The notes beneath the pieces were generated by a model. That model was not told where the DNA came from, made no database searches, and worked only from the letters and a program-made list of their open reading frames with translations. A DNA stretch of 16,468 nt, taken from the NCBI GenBank assembly GCA_037445575.1, contig JBBIKH010000059.1:1-16468 (forward strand), given 5' to 3'. Made by a program: the position numbers and the translations under genes. Of this stretch, positions 8,004 to 15,194 are shown in pieces; the first letter of the stretch is position 1; each line of letters opens with the position of its first letter. This DNA is from Oleimicrobium sp037445575 (lineage in GTDB: Bacteria; Zhuqueibacterota; Zhuqueibacteria; JANLFK01; Oleimicrobiaceae).

Positions 8004-8669
8004 ATGGCAAAGGATGTTATCCTCCTCATCGATGATGATCCAGAGATGCAACGCTTGGCCCGCAGGGTGTTCGGTGAGCCCGTCTACGACCTGCGCATTG
8101 CGGAAACTGGGGAAGAAGGCCTGCGCAGACTGCGAGAGGTGAATCCCGATATCATCATCCTGGATTTCGCCTTGCCGGATTTTGATGGCGAGGAATTCAT
8201 GGAGATCATTCGCTATGACCCCAACTACGCCAAGTGGAGTACCGTGCCGGTGCTGATGCTGACGGCACGGGCGGAATTCTACGGGCGGGCGGAGCGTTTC
8301 TTCGGCATGGGGGTCCTGGCGTTCTTGGTCAAGCCTTTTGGCCGCCACGAACTGCTGAACATCGTGGACAACCTGATTCGCCGCAGCCGCTACGAGAAGC
8401 GTTTTGGACCAGGACAGCAGGCCGTGGCCAGACCGGTATCACCGGTGCCGCAAGAGGAACTGGAGGAGTCCATCAGCACCATTGCCGGGTTGACGAAATC
8501 GGTCCTGGAGCGCCAACCGTGCGGCCTGTCCGAGGATCAACGGCTCGACCTTTCGGCCATCTATAACCGCTGCCGCAGCCTGTTGCGCATGATGGCTGCC
8601 GTGCAAGGAGGAAACGGCGGTCCCGGCAAGAATCCCTTTGGTTTTGGGATGGCAGGACAGACTCCTTGA
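8004..8669 (+). CDS. response regulator with histidine-less DHp-like C-terminal domain
   Basis: A 221-residue protein. I prefer ATG 8004 over ATG 7962 because AGAGAGG (7992-7998) sits 5 nt upstream and the receiver begins at once. Receiver marks are Asp10-12, phospho-acceptor Asp54 in IILDFALPDFDG, Thr87 and Lys110 in VKPFGRHEL. After a Pro-rich linker (about 135-150), residues 150-200 (QEELEESISTIAG...LSEDQRLDL...IYNRCRSLLRMM) follow the pattern of a HisKA dimerisation helix pair, in which the usual HELRTPLTxIxG becomes EELEESISTIAG. Glu takes the place of the phospho-His. There is no DNA-binding or enzymatic output domain. It could bind or dimerise with a kinase as an adaptor or decoy; the DHp assignment is my own pattern match. 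Confidence 0.82.
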   Translation: MAKDVILLIDDDPEMQRLARRVFGEPVYDLRIAETGEEGLRRLREVNPDIIILDFALPDFDGEEFMEIIRYDPNYAKWSTVPVLMLTARAEFYGRAERFFGMGVLAFLVKPFGRHELLNIVDNLIRRSRYEKRFGPGQQAVARPVSPVPQEELEESISTIAGLTKSVLERQPCGLSEDQRLDLSAIYNRCRSLLRMMAAVQGGNGGPGKNPFGFGMAGQTP

Positions 8670-8682
8670 AGGAGTCCTCTTG
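8669..8682 (+). promoter_or_regulatory. ribosome binding site deciding a TTG start
   Basis: AAGGAG (8669-8674) overlaps the stop codon of the preceding regulator and lies 5 nt before TTG 8680. This makes TTG 8680 the best start for the following kinase. A second option is GTG 8716 with GGAG at 8706-8709. Confidence 0.6.
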
Positions 8683-10650
8683 CGCGACCGACCAGGCCAG
8701 AGCACGGAGTTTGCAGTGGCGACGGTGAAGGAAGAGGGAGCATCTGTACACGTGAGCGCGGGCCGCAAAGAGGACCTGCCGTTGCTCGAGGAGGGCAAGG
8801 TTATAGTCCTCTCGCCGAGGGCAAACTGTCGCCATTGGGAAGAGCTGGTGGCTGCGCCGGTGACCTGCTTTTCCGACCCGGAGGCTGCGCTGCAGGCGGC
8901 GGCCTCCGAGGGAGCGGTGGTGGTGATCGAGGGGGCCGACCTGCAGGTGGCGCATGAGGTGCTGCGCCGCTCGCGGCAACGGGAGGGAGCAAGCTGGCCG
9001 GTGATTGTCTTGGCGGACCCGCTGCTGGCGACCGAAGAGCGGGAAGCGCTTTTTGCCATCGGGGCCGATGCGGTGCTGTCGACCAATGCGGGACCGCGGG
9101 AGATGCGCACGGTGCTGCAGGAGGTGGTGCAATCCCGCCGCGCCGAGTCGCGGGCCCAGGGGATGCGCCGCCGTCTTCGCCGCACGCAGTACGAGTATCA
9201 GGAGCTCATCGAGAGCGTCAATGACCTAATCTTCACCCTTGATCGGGAGGGACGTTTCCGCTTCCTCAACCGCCAGGTGACCGCCCTGACGGGCTTCCTT
9301 CGCGAGGAGTGGCTGGGTCGGCGTCTGGTAGAGGTGGTCATGGCTGAGGACCAGGCGGAGACGGCGCGGAATCTGGATGAGACCCTGCAGGGGCGCGCCA
9401 AGATCTTCGAGATGCGCATCCGCTGCGCCGACGGGCAGGTGCGCTACTTCTCCGCCAACATCAACCCGATTTTCGAAAAAGGGCAGATCGCCGGGGTGGC
9501 AGGCATCGCCCGGGATATGACGCAGAGAAAGCAGCTGGAACAGGAGATTGTCGAGCTCAAGAACTTTAACGAGAGCATTATCCAGAGCATGCAGGCCGGG
9601 CTCATGACCCTCGACCTCGAGAACCGCATCACCTCCTTCAACCCTGCTGCCGAGGAAATCCTCGGCTACAAGGCGCGCGAGGTAACCGGGCGAGCCCTGG
9701 AGGAGATCTTGCCCAAGGAGAGCTGTCTCAAGATCCTGCCAAACATCATGGGTGCGGGACACTCCCTCTGGAACCGGGAGCTCATCGTGCCCACCAAGAG
9801 CGGCAAACCGGTGCACATTGGCTTTTCGGTGGCGCCCCGGCTGGATGACAGCAATCGGCGCGTGGGCACCATCATCTCCTTTCGCGATATCTCCGAGATC
9901 AAACGCCTCCAGGCGGAGATGATCAAAATGGATCGCCTCGCCTCCCTCGGCGTGCTGGCCTCCGGCATCGCCCACGAGATCAAGAACCCCTTGGCCGGCA
10001 TAAAGACCATGGCCCAGTCGCTGCAGGAGGAGACCGACCCCTCCGACTTTCGCCGCGAATACTTGGAGAGGATCGTTCGGCAGGTTGATCGCCTGGATGC
10101 ATTGCTCAGGACGTTCTTTTCGTTTGCTCGTCCGCAGCCGCCGGTGCGTCGGCTCCACCAGTTGCAGGATATTATCCAGGAGGTGATCGCCCTGGTTGGA
10201 CAGAAGATGCGCAGCAAGGGCATTGAATTGGTCACCTCCTTTGCCGAAGACTTGCCCCCCATCTTCGCCGACTTTGACCAGATTCAGCAGGTCTTTCTCA
10301 ACTTGCTCCTGAATGCGGTCGATGCCATCGATGGTCAGGGCACCATTCGCATCACGGCCAGGCCGGTGGTGACGACCCTCAGGGCCATCGACCGGCGCCG
10401 CGGCATGCTACCCACGCTGCTGCAGGAGACAAGGTTCGTGGAGGTGAACGTGGCCGACACAGGCTGTGGCATTGAACCCGAACACCTGGGCCGAGTCTTC
10501 GACCCATTCTTCACCACCAAACCGGAGGGCACCGGCCTGGGGTTGTCCATCGTTTATCGCATCCTGAGCGAACATGGTGGGGAGATCAGGGTGGAGAGCC
10601 AAAAGGGCAAAGGGACTACCTTTACCCTGCTCATCCCGACGGAGGGTTGA
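8680..10650 (+). CDS. soluble NtrB-like sensor kinase: degenerate receiver, two PAS domains, HisKA, HATPase
   Basis: A 656-residue protein from TTG 8680; GTG 8716 is also possible. No membrane segment is visible. The first 150 or so residues look like a receiver fold that has lost its active site: GAVVVIEGADLQ stands where LVLLDxxMP should be, followed by WPVIVLADPLL and ALFAIGADAVLS in the usual beta4/beta5 positions. An Arg-rich helix leads to PAS-1 (YQELIESVNDLIFTLD) with a PAC end GIARDMTQRK, then PAS-2 (ESIIQSMQAGLMTLD). The kinase core has His432 in GIAHEIKNPLAG, LNLLLNAVDAI, DTGCGI and GTGLGLSIVYRI. The HEIKNPL H-box and the adjacent NtrC-type gene identify it as the probable phosphodonor of that regulator. 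Confidence 0.92.
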   Translation: MRDRPGQSTEFAVATVKEEGASVHVSAGRKEDLPLLEEGKVIVLSPRANCRHWEELVAAPVTCFSDPEAALQAAASEGAVVVIEGADLQVAHEVLRRSRQREGASWPVIVLADPLLATEEREALFAIGADAVLSTNAGPREMRTVLQEVVQSRRAESRAQGMRRRLRRTQYEYQELIESVNDLIFTLDREGRFRFLNRQVTALTGFLREEWLGRRLVEVVMAEDQAETARNLDETLQGRAKIFEMRIRCADGQVRYFSANINPIFEKGQIAGVAGIARDMTQRKQLEQEIVELKNFNESIIQSMQAGLMTLDLENRITSFNPAAEEILGYKAREVTGRALEEILPKESCLKILPNIMGAGHSLWNRELIVPTKSGKPVHIGFSVAPRLDDSNRRVGTIISFRDISEIKRLQAEMIKMDRLASLGVLASGIAHEIKNPLAGIKTMAQSLQEETDPSDFRREYLERIVRQVDRLDALLRTFFSFARPQPPVRRLHQLQDIIQEVIALVGQKMRSKGIELVTSFAEDLPPIFADFDQIQQVFLNLLLNAVDAIDGQGTIRITARPVVTTLRAIDRRRGMLPTLLQETRFVEVNVADTGCGIEPEHLGRVFDPFFTTKPEGTGLGLSIVYRILSEHGGEIRVESQKGKGTTFTLLIPTEG

Positions 10651-10656
10651 CACTCG

Positions 10657-12018
10657 ATGCGTGCCCACGTGCTGGTTGTGGAAGATAACACCGATATGTG
10701 CAAGACCCTTGCCGAGGTGCTGCGGCGAGAGGGCTATAGCGTGCGGACCGCTTACTCCGGCGAGGAGGCGGTCCAGATTGTGGAAAAGCACCCGGTAGAT
10801 CTGGTGCTGCTCGACTTGCGCCTGCCGAAGATGGACGGCCTTGAGGTACTGCGGCATGTCAAAGAGATTGACCCGGAGATAGTGGTGATCATGATTACCG
10901 CTGTCTCGGATCCTCGACCCGCAGTGTCGGCGATGAAGGCCGGCGCTTATGACTATCTCAACAAGCCTTTCGAATTGGACGAGCTGAAGATGGTCGTGGC
11001 CAAGGCCTTGGAGACGATCCGCCTCAAGCTGGAGGTTTCACACCTAAAGGCACAGCAGCGCCTGCGCTCGCCCCTGACCGAGCTTTTCGGCGACAGCCCG
11101 CAGATGCAGGAGGTGCGACGGCTCATCAAGATCGTCAGCGAAACACCCAGGACCTCTGTGCTCATCCAGGGGGAAAGCGGTACCGGCAAAGAGCTCGTGG
11201 CCGACGCCATCCACCGCAACAGCGTGCGCGCGGACAAGCCCCTGGTCAAGGTCAACTGCGCGGCCATTCCCGAGAATTTGCTGGAAAGCGAGCTCTTTGG
11301 CCACGAGCGGGGGGCCTTTACCGACGCGAAGACCACCAAGAAAGGCATCTTTGAGCTTGCCCATGGGGGCTCTATTTTCTTGGACGAGATCTCGTCCATG
11401 AGCCCGGCGCTCCAGCCAAAGTTACTGCGGGTCCTGGAAAATGGCAGCTTTCGCCGCGTGGGAGGCACCACCGATATCGAAGTGGACGTGCGCGTCATCG
11501 CTGCCACCAACCGCGACCTGGCGCAGTGCGTGCGCGAGGGAACCTTCCGCGAGGACCTTTACTACCGGCTGAAGGTGATGGTCATCGATTTGCCGCCGCT
11601 GCGCGAGCACCCGGAGGACATCCTCCCGCTGGCCAAACTCTTCTTGGAAGCCAACAACCGTGAGTTCAACAAGCACATCAAGGGGATCGACAAGGAAGCG
11701 CAGCGGCTTCTCCTGGAGTACCCCTGGCCGGGGAATGTGCGCGAGTTGAAGAACGTCATTGAGCGGGCGGTGATTCTCTGCACTGGCGAGCTGCTGACCC
11801 CCGAGCTCCTGCACCTTGGTCAGGCGCCATTCTCCGTCAAGCCGCTTGCCCCAGCTGCGCAGTCCACAAGCGTGCCCGACGCCCTGGACGAGGTTGAAAA
11901 GCGGCACATCCTCCAGGTCTTGGAGAAGTACGGCGGGAACAAGTCGATGGCTGCTCGCGCCCTCAACATTTCCCGCTCTACCCTGCGCGAAAAGCTGAAG
12001 AGTTACGGCGTGGAATAG
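10657..12018 (+). CDS. sigma-54-dependent NtrC-family response regulator
   Basis: A 453-residue protein from ATG 10657, 6 nt after the kinase stop, with GGAGG at 10641-10645. The receiver (1-120) has Asp53 in LLDLRLPKMDG, Thr81 and Lys103. The AAA+ domain (about 142-375) has Walker A GESGTGKE (172-179), the sigma-54 contact loop as GAFTDA (219-224, a known variant of GAFTGA), Walker B IFLDE (240-244) and sensor ATN (283-285). A Fis-type helix-turn-helix ends the protein (about 412-450, NKSMAARALNISRSTLREKL). All features of an enhancer-binding activator that remodels sigma-54 RNA polymerase are present. The sigma-54 promoter 285 bp downstream is an obvious candidate target. Confidence 0.95.
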   Translation: MRAHVLVVEDNTDMCKTLAEVLRREGYSVRTAYSGEEAVQIVEKHPVDLVLLDLRLPKMDGLEVLRHVKEIDPEIVVIMITAVSDPRPAVSAMKAGAYDYLNKPFELDELKMVVAKALETIRLKLEVSHLKAQQRLRSPLTELFGDSPQMQEVRRLIKIVSETPRTSVLIQGESGTGKELVADAIHRNSVRADKPLVKVNCAAIPENLLESELFGHERGAFTDAKTTKKGIFELAHGGSIFLDEISSMSPALQPKLLRVLENGSFRRVGGTTDIEVDVRVIAATNRDLAQCVREGTFREDLYYRLKVMVIDLPPLREHPEDILPLAKLFLEANNREFNKHIKGIDKEAQRLLLEYPWPGNVRELKNVIERAVILCTGELLTPELLHLGQAPFSVKPLAPAAQSTSVPDALDEVEKRHILQVLEKYGGNKSMAARALNISRSTLREKLKSYGVE

Positions 12019-12102
12019 CCTGCGTTTCGCCTAACCGGCGTCCCAAATTCACCCCAGAGGGCTCCCCTCCCTGCCTCTGCTCCCTCTGTGCTTTCCGGCG
12101 AG

Positions 12103-12217
12103 ATTGTCTCTTTTCCGCCCACTTGCCCGCAAGGTGTGGCGTTTGTGGGACAATTTCGGCCACCACCAAGGGACACGTGCGCCTGTGACGAAAATGCAAC
12201 GAACGGGCCGATTGTCC
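12103..12217. repeat. three ATTGTC/GACAAT elements, candidate activator sites
   Basis: ATTGTC occurs at 12103-12108, its complement GACAAT at 12149-12154 and ATTGTC again at 12211-12216. The last two lie in longer matching contexts, GGACAATTTCGGCC (12148-12161) and GGCCGATTGTCC (12206-12217), which are inverted copies apart from a 2-nt difference. They lie about 225, 178 and 116 nt before the predicted sigma-54 start, a range where enhancer sites for NtrC-type activators are found. Binding is inferred. Confidence 0.4.
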
Positions 12218-12302
12218 AGGTCCATAAGATGCGCAATAATAAGACACTATCCCGGCTTATGCCGGCGCGGCCCCAGCCGGAAAGGTCTGTGATAGGAGCC
12301 TA

Positions 12303-12318
12303 TGGCATAGTAGTTGCA
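12303..12318 (+). promoter_or_regulatory. sigma-54 (-24/-12) promoter
   Basis: TGGCA at 12303-12307 and TTGCA at 12314-12318 match the consensus TGGCACG-N4-TTGCW, with exactly 10 bases between the invariant GG and GC. Transcription would start near 12329, about 30 nt before the receiver gene. The upstream neighbour encodes a sigma-54 activator, which strengthens the call. Confidence 0.75.
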
Positions 12319-12358
12319 GCCTCATGTGGCGTGAGGCCAAAAGGTGAGGGTACCAGCA

Positions 12359-12811
12359 ATGCAAATCAACATTATGGTAGTAGAAGACGAAGAAGATGTG
12401 GCAGCCGGCATTGCCCGGACGCTGCGGCGCCTGGAAGGCGTAGATGTGGTCACAACGCCCTCCGCGGAGTGGGCCCTGGAGGAGATGGGCAGACGGCCGT
12501 ATGCGCTGGTGCTCTCGGATGTGCGTCTCAAGGGGATGGACGGATTGGAACTGCTGTCGCGAATTCGTAGCGCCGGGCTGGACACGCGGGTAGTGCTGAT
12601 GACAGCTTTCCCAAGCACTCACATCGAACTCCACGCGCGCCGTCTTGGCTCGGATGCACTCTTGGAGAAACCCTTTGACCTCCGGGAACTCTCTGCGCAG
12701 GTGAGCCACCTATTGCGGACGGCACGCCGCTCGGCGACGAGACCGATGATCCAAGGAGACAAGCAAAACGGTGCAGGAGAAACAGACGAACCTGCTTTTG
12801 CGAAGAAGTGA
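12359..12811 (+). CDS. single-domain response regulator (receiver only)
   Basis: A 150-residue protein. ATG 12359 is preceded by AAGGTGAGGG (12341-12350); an in-frame GTG at 12344 lies inside this ribosome binding region and is unlikely. The receiver has Glu9/Asp10, phospho-acceptor Asp54 in VLSDVRLKGMDG, Thr82 and Lys104 in LLEKPFDLREL. After residue 120 only a charged tail remains (RSATRPMIQGDKQNGAGETDE), with no output domain. Such proteins act by protein-protein contact or as phosphate shuttles. It is the first gene after the sigma-54 promoter and is followed 10 nt later by the transglycosylase gene, so it may modulate those products or feed back on the kinases. Confidence 0.9.
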   Translation: MQINIMVVEDEEDVAAGIARTLRRLEGVDVVTTPSAEWALEEMGRRPYALVLSDVRLKGMDGLELLSRIRSAGLDTRVVLMTAFPSTHIELHARRLGSDALLEKPFDLRELSAQVSHLLRTARRSATRPMIQGDKQNGAGETDEPAFAKK

Positions 12812-12821
12812 GGGTGTGGAT

Positions 12822-13544
12822 ATGGGTACCAGACAGAACGGACTGGACATGAGAACCGGCAGAAAGAAGTCAGCACGAGTTATGCTTCCGGTGGCAGGCA
12901 TCGTGCTCGCCTCGTTGTCCATGGTGGGGTTCACTTTCTCCAGGTACAATGCCCCGAAGAAACCCAATGTGAAGGTCACCACGCAGGTGGTCCAGGCCCA
13001 GTCGTTGGCAGTGATGAATGATCGGTACGAATCGAACGTGCAAAAGATCGCGGCAATTGTGCGCCGCTACAATCCCAAACTGCCAGCCGGGCGCGTGCAG
13101 GCCATCAGCCGCGAGATCTATGACATGAGCGTCAAGTACGAGAACCTCGACCCAGACCTTATCTGCGCCACCATTACGCATGAGAGTGGCAGGACCTGGG
13201 ATTCTACGGTGGTGTCGCCAGCAGGTGCCATGGGGCTGATGCAGATCATGCCGGCCACAGGTGCCTACTTGGCAGAGTTGGAAGGTATCCCGTGGACAAC
13301 GGCCGAGGAGATCCTCTTCAATCCCATCTACAACATCCGCCTTGGCTGCCGTTATCTGTCGATGCTCATTGAGGCGTATGAGGTCGACGGCGGGCTTGCC
13401 GCATACAATAGCGGACCAAAACGAGCGGAGCTGTGGTTGGCCAGCAACCGCAACAACCAGGTGTTGTACCGCGAGACTCGTGGCTACATCCCGGCTGTTC
13501 TGCGCCTGTACGATCAGTTCAAGAACGCAGAGGGAGTGCTCTGA
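12822..13544 (+). CDS. membrane-anchored SLT-type lytic transglycosylase (GH23-like)
   Basis: A 240-residue protein. ATG 12822 follows GAGG (12810-12813) at 8-nt spacing; an earlier in-frame GTG at 12771 would overlap the receiver gene by 41 nt. The N terminus has basic residues, then a hydrophobic segment (about residues 20-40, VMLPVAGIVLASLSMVGFTF) with no clear cleavage site, so an inner-membrane anchor facing the periplasm is likely. The SLT domain (about 100-235) has the catalytic Glu121 in THESGRTW, GAMGLMQIMPATG (135-147) and AAYNSGP (193-199). It should cleave the MurNAc-GlcNAc bond of peptidoglycan, giving 1,6-anhydro ends. Its placement between a receiver gene and an FtsZ-like gene suggests a local cell-wall remodelling role. 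Confidence 0.92.
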   Translation: MGTRQNGLDMRTGRKKSARVMLPVAGIVLASLSMVGFTFSRYNAPKKPNVKVTTQVVQAQSLAVMNDRYESNVQKIAAIVRRYNPKLPAGRVQAISREIYDMSVKYENLDPDLICATITHESGRTWDSTVVSPAGAMGLMQIMPATGAYLAELEGIPWTTAEEILFNPIYNIRLGCRYLSMLIEAYEVDGGLAAYNSGPKRAELWLASNRNNQVLYRETRGYIPAVLRLYDQFKNAEGVL

Positions 13545-13547
13545 GCC

Positions 13548-15092
13548 GTGGCGGTAGGTGAGGATAAGGAATTGCCCAGCCGAGTGTGGGAGAGTCTGGA
13601 GGAGCGCTCCTTCCTTTCCTATCTGGATGAGCCGCACATGCTCGTCATAGGTGTAGGAGGGGGCGGGTGCAAGTGGATTTCGCAACTCGCCGCGGGCAAC
13701 CCTCAGGAGGTGAAGCTTGCGGCCGTCGATACCGACGTCAACCAACTGCACAACTCCCTTGCGCACCACAAGCTACTCCTTGGCGAACAGGTGGCAGGAG
13801 GCCGGGGGACCGGTGGCGAGGCCCTCATCGGCAAAGCAGCGGCGATGGAGAGCAGCGAGGAGTTGCGCACTCTCTGCCGAGGCATGAATGTGGTCCTCCT
13901 CTCCTTTGCGCCAGGTGGCGGGACAGGAAGCGGTGCAGGGCCCGTCATCGCCGACATTGCCCGGCAAGAAGGAGCTTTTGTCGTTGCCCTGGTCCCCATA
14001 CAGGCCTCCGGGTTCGGAGCAGAGACCGAGGGTGCGGGCAGCCTGGCAAGAATGCGCGAGGCGGCAGACGTTGTCTTTTGCCTCCGGGCATGGCGAGGAC
14101 TGGAAGAGAACGGCGAGTCAGCCGGACAGCAGGAGGCTCTGGTCGGCTCCACGGTGCGGACCATGCTGCCCTTGCGCGGGGAAGACAGCCCTTTGTTGCT
14201 CCGCCTGCGTGAGTGCTCCGCCGGCAAGAAGCTGGTGGGTCAGGTGGTGAGCGTCACGCACTGCACAGGGGAAGAACTGCAGGCTCGTGTGCAGGAAGTA
14301 ATCTCGCTCCTGGCGGCGAAGCTCCAGCCTGATCAAGGCACGTGGCTTCTCCTGCACGTGGAAGGAGCCGCCGAAAAGGCGGCACAGGTGGCGGCAGTGG
14401 TCACCGAGCAGGTGCGAGGCGGGTTGGCGGGCGACGTGGACCTGGTGGTGACGCATCGTGAGGCAGATACATTAGCTGGCGGATTATCCTTCATCGTTTG
14501 TTCTGCGACTGTGGCGGAAGATGAGGACCACGGATCGCTCCGGAGGGGCGTTGCGGACTGCCAGGAGACGCCCGCGTCCGCCCCGCCGGAGGCGCTATTC
14601 GACGTGCGCGAGCCAAGGTTCCTCCTGGCCTATCAGGAGCTTGGGGAGAAAGGGTGGCTGAGGCCTTCGCCCCGAGAGAACGGCGACCAGGACTTTGTCC
14701 GGCGGCTTCGCGATGTCGTCGATGGCATCATCCGCGAGGAGGGGAGCGCCCACTTCCGTGAGCTTGCAGCCTTGTGCCAGGACAGCGCACGCCCGGCCTG
14801 GTCGCGGGCCGAAAGCGTGGAGGGCATTCTGATACCCCTTTGCAGACTTGCGGAGCGTTGCCTGGACGGGAGGCACCTCCTCTCCCGCCAGGAGAAGGCG
14901 GTGCTGGGGAGGGTCCCTGCCATTGTTGCCGCTCTCTCGCTGGGGACGGAAGCTGCAGCTGCCCCAGCCCGGGCGCTCGCTGCCGAGCTTACCGACCTAC
15001 TCGAGGCAGAGCCGGAATCTCTAGCGCTGGCTGAAGAAACCGCACTCCAGCTCTTTTGCGACGGCTCGGCTGTTGACATGTTGGTGGCCTAG
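13548..15092 (+). CDS. divergent FtsZ/tubulin-superfamily protein with C-terminal extension
   Basis: A 514-residue protein from GTG 13548, 3 nt after the transglycosylase stop. GGGAG at 13532-13536 is a slightly distant ribosome binding site. Residues 30-180 match the FtsZ nucleotide domain: GVGGGGCKW (35-43, T1), AVDTDVNQL (59-67, T3), and the tubulin signature GGGTGSGAGP (123-132, T4). Residues 230-320 resemble the second FtsZ domain, with GEELQARVQEVISL and WLLLHVEGAAEKAAQVAAVV, ending in LSFIVCSATV. The T7 loop NxDxxD needed for hydrolysis between subunits is not found. Residues about 335-514 are helical, Ala/Glu-rich and unlike the short FtsZ tail. It binds GTP by inference, may polymerise unusually, and is not the main division FtsZ. 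Confidence 0.85.
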   Translation: MAVGEDKELPSRVWESLEERSFLSYLDEPHMLVIGVGGGGCKWISQLAAGNPQEVKLAAVDTDVNQLHNSLAHHKLLLGEQVAGGRGTGGEALIGKAAAMESSEELRTLCRGMNVVLLSFAPGGGTGSGAGPVIADIARQEGAFVVALVPIQASGFGAETEGAGSLARMREAADVVFCLRAWRGLEENGESAGQQEALVGSTVRTMLPLRGEDSPLLLRLRECSAGKKLVGQVVSVTHCTGEELQARVQEVISLLAAKLQPDQGTWLLLHVEGAAEKAAQVAAVVTEQVRGGLAGDVDLVVTHREADTLAGGLSFIVCSATVAEDEDHGSLRRGVADCQETPASAPPEALFDVREPRFLLAYQELGEKGWLRPSPRENGDQDFVRRLRDVVDGIIREEGSAHFRELAALCQDSARPAWSRAESVEGILIPLCRLAERCLDGRHLLSRQEKAVLGRVPAIVAALSLGTEAAAAPARALAAELTDLLEAEPESLALAEETALQLFCDGSAVDMLVA

Positions 15093-15135
15093 CTCCTCGT
15101 CCACAAGCTCCGCTCTTCTTTCCCTTTTGACCATC

Positions 15136-15165
15136 CCGGTTCACCAAAAAACCGGTTGATTATTT
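15136..15165 (+). terminator. possible rho-independent terminator after the FtsZ-like gene
   Basis: CCGGTT (15136-15141) pairs with AACCGG (15150-15155) around an 8-nt A-rich loop and is followed by the T-rich TTGATTATTT. The stem has only 6 bp and the T-run is broken, so strength is uncertain. The same bases may also form part of the hutH promoter region. Confidence 0.4.
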
Positions 15166-15184
15166 GGCAAATATTCCCTAATAT
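15156..15184 (+). promoter_or_regulatory. hutH promoter candidate overlapping the palindrome
   Basis: TTGATT (15156-15161) and TAATAT (15179-15184) are spaced by 17 bp, each matching 4 of 6 sigma-70 consensus bases. The -10 lies inside the palindrome listed next. Transcription would start near 15191, only about 4 nt before ATG 15195. Confidence 0.45.
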
Positions 15185-15191
15185 TTGCCAA
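15164..15191. promoter_or_regulatory. perfect inverted repeat (operator candidate) upstream of hutH
   Basis: TTGGCAAATATT (15164-15175) and AATATTTGCCAA (15180-15191) are exact reverse complements around CCCT. The 28-bp element is AT-rich in a GC-rich region and ends 3 nt before the hutH start codon, where a ribosome binding site would be. It does not resemble the CTTGTATxTATACAAG-type HutC site. A dimeric repressor site is the simplest reading. Confidence 0.7.
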
Positions 15192-15194
15192 CCC

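Larger units (their letters stand above)
12019..12358. other. regulatory spacer between the NtrC-type gene and its presumed target operon
   Basis: 340 bases without a supported gene. From left to right I see: CAGAGGG (12055-12061) able to pair with CCCTCTG (12082-12088), without a T-run; three ATTGTC/GACAAT elements; an inverted repeat CTTGC-CC-GCAAG (12122-12133); an A/T-rich patch around 12219-12250 that might help bending; a CCGGC-TTAT-GCCGG hairpin (12252-12265); and the -24/-12 promoter near the right end. The frames that cross it have no recognisable product. Confidence 0.6.

Noticed and set aside
12055..12088. Hairpin CAGAGGG/CCCTCTG after the NtrC-type gene as a terminator
   Set aside because: The loop is 20 nt and no T-run follows; kept only as a note in the spacer description.
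12252..12265. CCGGC-TTAT-GCCGG hairpin before the sigma-54 promoter as a terminator
   Set aside because: It is followed by GC-rich sequence, not by Ts.
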